A stretch of 64,000 bases of DNA from Phreatobacter cathodiphilus. GTDB lineage: Bacteria > Pseudomonadota > Alphaproteobacteria > Rhizobiales > Phreatobacteraceae. Positions 62,056-64,000 of this stretch are shown here, in pieces. The stretch spans positions 2,658,001 to 2,722,000 of the forward strand of contig NZ_CP027668.1 of assembly GCF_003008515.1 (NCBI RefSeq). Reading direction: 5' to 3'. The translations under genes and the position numbers were made by a program. The notes beneath the pieces are model-generated. The model was not told the DNA's origin and made no database searches. It saw only the letters and a program-made list of their open reading frames with translations. Position 1 is the stretch's first letter. Each line of letters begins with the position of its first letter.

Positions 62056-62651
62056 CCAGCGGGTCTTCTGGCAAGGCCGTCGTTCAGTCAGGCAACCACG
62101 CGGGCGGGCATATAGCCGGCGGCAGCGTCTCCACTGTGTCGATCCGCAAGGTCATTGTGCAGGCGTCAACACCACCCGAATCCTCCTTGAACCGTCTCTA
62201 TCGAAAGCTTCGCGACGAAGCAGCACACGACCAGGAGCTTACGGACTATATCGATCAGCTGCAGATCTTCACGAGGTCGGTCGAACATGAGACAATCGTT
62301 GGTTTGGATGGAAAGTTCACGGCAGCGAATCGCCAGGACCAGCTGGATATGGCCAAGGTCATGAAGGAGATGGTCTATGCTGAGCTTCGGAAGAACATGT
62401 TCTCAAAAACGTTCCAGACCATCTACGCGACATTGATGGGCAAGATCTACGAAGAGTTCGAGACTTGGGTTAAACCTGCCGTCGCGAAGGGAGCCAGCCG
62501 CGAAGATATCGACCTGCTTGTGAACGTGCATGTCGTAAAGCCGGTTGTAAGCGAGCTTGAGATGTGCAGCGAGTATGACGGCGCGGCAACATCGACAGTC
62601 CGAGGCATGATTTATTTCCTAACCGGCAACTGCCATCTTATTTGGCACTGA
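62052..62651 (+). CDS. ABC-three-component-type protein with N-terminal glycine-rich motif
   Basis: A 199-residue protein whose start overlaps the stop of the small membrane protein. Residues 8-29 are a glycine- and alanine-rich segment including QSGNHAGGHIAGGSVST, shared with that protein. Residues about 45-199 form a helical domain (LNRLYRKLRDEAAHDQELTDYIDQLQIF; FSKTFQTIYATLMGKIYEEFE; MIYFLTGNCHLIWH at the C-terminus) that looks like the C-terminal domain of effector/adaptor components in ABC-three-component conflict systems. That assignment rests on remembered family features and on the ATPase and middle-component genes that follow. No catalytic motif is visible. Confidence 0.65.
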   Translation: MTSGSSGKAVVQSGNHAGGHIAGGSVSTVSIRKVIVQASTPPESSLNRLYRKLRDEAAHDQELTDYIDQLQIFTRSVEHETIVGLDGKFTAANRQDQLDMAKVMKEMVYAELRKNMFSKTFQTIYATLMGKIYEEFETWVKPAVAKGASREDIDLLVNVHVVKPVVSELEMCSEYDGAATSTVRGMIYFLTGNCHLIWH

Positions 62652-62653
62652 CA

Positions 62654-63157
62654 ATGTTGGTTTATCATCCTGCATTCGATCTCAGCCACGGCATGTTTCG
62701 AATGCTCCGGCTGATAGAGGCCAACCCCGAACGGCAGATGAAGTGGGACACTTTCCGCATCCTAGACCTTTATTACCTGTTTCCGCACTTGCTCGAAACC
62801 GCGCGCCTTCCCCGCAGTATGACGAAGCGCAAGCGGGATTTTGGGAGGCTCGGTTCGAAATACACTCGCGTCCCTACCCCGCGCATGTTCATTCAACAGC
62901 TACGAGGAATCCATGAGTCGACCGCCCGCTCGCTTGCGGCCAAGGGCTTCCTAGTGCCTGCCGAATTTGATGAGGGCGTTCTGGTTCGCACCGGACGAGA
63001 GATCCCGCCAGAACTCCTGCGTATGTTCGCTGACGCCGTCGAGGACGCGCCACTAGTTCAGATGCTGGCGGTTGACATGGCAGCCATCCCACTAACGGGC
63101 GAAGACGGATTGAAAGACCGGACAGGATTGCTGGAGCATCGATATGATGCGGCTTGA
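62654..63157 (+). CDS. Middle component-like protein of ABC-three-component system
   Basis: A 167-residue protein, starting two bases after the previous stop (a TTG at 62642 is an alternative start). It reads as a helical, winged-helix-like protein: HPAFDLSHGMFRMLRLIEANP, then the aromatic ILDLYYLFPHLLETARLP and basic residues at 55-65, with TARSLAAKGFLVPAEFDEG suggesting a second winged helix. Small helical middle components sit between the effector and ATPase genes in ABC-3C systems, exactly as here. The ATPase gene begins inside its last codons. Function would be to couple ATPase state to the effector. Confidence 0.6.
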   Translation: MLVYHPAFDLSHGMFRMLRLIEANPERQMKWDTFRILDLYYLFPHLLETARLPRSMTKRKRDFGRLGSKYTRVPTPRMFIQQLRGIHESTARSLAAKGFLVPAEFDEGVLVRTGREIPPELLRMFADAVEDAPLVQMLAVDMAAIPLTGEDGLKDRTGLLEHRYDAA

Positions 63158-64000
63158 TCCCAGCTTACGGCTGTCACGGCTGGTCGTCCTTAAGGGGGGC
63201 CAGCGTGCCTATGACGAAGAATTTCATACTGGAGTAAACATCATCCGAGGCGTGCCCGGAGAAGGAAACAGCGTCGGCAAATCGACCATCGCGGACATGA
63301 TCTTCTATGCGCTTGGCGGTGATCTTACGCAGTGGAAGCCTGAAGCAGCTTCCTGCGATCAGGTACTGGCCGAGGTGGTCCTGAACGGTTCGGTCGTGAC
63401 GCTGAGGCGAGAGATCGCCGAAGCATCGCAGCAGCCGATGTGGATCTATTTCGGCGACTTCACAACTGCGAATGGTGCTGGGCCCGACGGCTGGCAAAGG
63501 TACAGCTACCGTCGCATGAGCGACCGCGAGAGCTTCACCCAGGTTCTGTTCCGGCTCATGGACATGCCAGAGGTTCCTGCTGAGGCCGAAGGCAACATTA
63601 CCATGCATCAGCTGCTGCGGTTGATGTATGTCGACCAGATGACGCCTGTCGATCGCATCTTTCGGGCGGAGCGCAATGATTCTGCCCTGCGTCGCCAAGC
63701 CGTGGGTGACTTACTTTGCGGCGTATTCGACACACGCCTTTATCCAGCACAGCTCAAATTGCGGGAAAAGGAGAAGGCGTACGAGGCAGCAACCCAGCAG
63801 TATGGCGCACTGAATCGTGTGCTTACGGCAGCCGGCGAAGCGTTCAACCTCGACTTTGTTGAGACTCGCCGTCGGAACCTCGAGGCTGATATCGCTACGA
63901 TGTTAACGGAAATCCAGGCGCTTAAAGGCCACCGGTTCGACGAGCGGCAGCTGGCACCCGGGCAATCCAGCATTGTCGCCACGATCAAGGTGGATCTGGA
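63144..64000 (+). CDS. SMC-like ABC ATPase of the three-component system (partial, cut by window end)
   Basis: The first 285 residues of an SMC/Rad50-type ATPase; the frame is open to the edge. It begins with strands RLSRLVVLKGG and GVNIIRGV, followed by Walker A in GVPGEGNSVGKSTIADMIFYALGG (the GxxNSVGKST form typical of ABC-three-component and DUF2326-type ATPases). After the N-terminal lobe, a coiled coil starts near residue 205 (LKLREKEKAYEAATQQYGAL). Walker B and signature lie beyond the window. The start overlaps the previous gene by 14 bases; ATG at 63147 is an alternative. It probably senses phage or nucleic acid and controls the effector. Confidence 0.75.
   Translation, partial: MMRLDPSLRLSRLVVLKGGQRAYDEEFHTGVNIIRGVPGEGNSVGKSTIADMIFYALGGDLTQWKPEAASCDQVLAEVVLNGSVVTLRREIAEASQQPMWIYFGDFTTANGAGPDGWQRYSYRRMSDRESFTQVLFRLMDMPEVPAEAEGNITMHQLLRLMYVDQMTPVDRIFRAERNDSALRRQAVGDLLCGVFDTRLYPAQLKLREKEKAYEAATQQYGALNRVLTAAGEAFNLDFVETRRRNLEADIATMLTEIQALKGHRFDERQLAPGQSSIVATIKVDL

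Overview
The window is very GC-rich and gene-dense, with short intergenic gaps and frequent ATGA or GTGA gene overlaps. The protein set (Tat and TRAP substrate-binding proteins, a DUF6481-like coiled-coil protein, a complete C-P lyase cluster, a ZnuD-like receptor) and the dispersed palindromic repeats suggest an alphaproteobacterial chromosome, most likely Hyphomicrobiales (Rhizobiales: Bosea, Phreatobacter or Methylobacterium-like). This is inference; no rRNA or marker gene is present to fix the genus.

Layout. 0-6 kb is signalling: an EnvZ/OmpR-type pair (the kinase runs off the left edge), a PAS-HTH regulator and a methyl-accepting chemotaxis protein. 6-8.4 kb holds a membrane diguanylate cyclase and two decayed gene ends, a LanC-like C-terminus and a TRAP large-permease C-terminus. 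8.4-11.2 kb holds a lipoprotein and an overlapping acyl carrier protein / short-chain reductase / AMP-ligase cassette. 11.4-16.6 kb is mixed metabolism: SMP-30 lactonase, CYTH triphosphatase, FMN alpha-hydroxy-acid dehydrogenase, metallophosphoesterase, lipid kinase and a coiled-coil protein. 16.8-25.5 kb looks like a hydroxyproline catabolic locus: GntR regulator, TRAP transporter, DapA-family deaminase and hydroxyproline epimerase, with two tandem diguanylate cyclases between the last two. 25.8-29.2 kb holds a Tat-secreted unknown protein, a ZnuD-like TonB receptor with a Zur-like palindrome, and a TetR regulator. 29.2-36.7 kb holds a hybrid kinase, a NarL-type regulator and an RND efflux pump. 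36.8-43.3 kb holds a DES1-like sphingolipid desaturase, an AidB-like acyl-CoA dehydrogenase, a small GNAT protein and a Pat-type acyl-CoA synthetase/acetyltransferase.

43.5-56.9 kb is a full phosphonate locus: a hexapeptide transferase, phnCDDEE transport with a PHO box, a divergent phnF, and phnGHIJKLMN with a second PHO box and a putative PhnF operator, ending in an FkbM-type methyltransferase and a bidirectional terminator. PhnCDE import phosphonates; PhnGHIJ with PhnK and PhnL form the C-P lyase complex; PhnM and PhnN process the ribosyl phosphonate intermediates.

56.9-61.3 kb holds a secreted phytase-like esterase, a flavoprotein lacking the expected redox cysteines, and an orphan histidine kinase. 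At 61.5 kb a tRNA-Arg(ACG) gene marks the edge of what looks like a genomic island. Beyond it the base composition drops and a compact, overlapping four-gene operon begins: a tiny single-pass membrane protein, a protein sharing its glycine-rich motif, a middle-component-like protein and an SMC-like ATPase cut by the window end. I read this as an ABC-three-component conflict (defence) system with a membrane effector linked to its partner by a shared, possibly amyloid-like motif. It is the best candidate here for an undescribed system.
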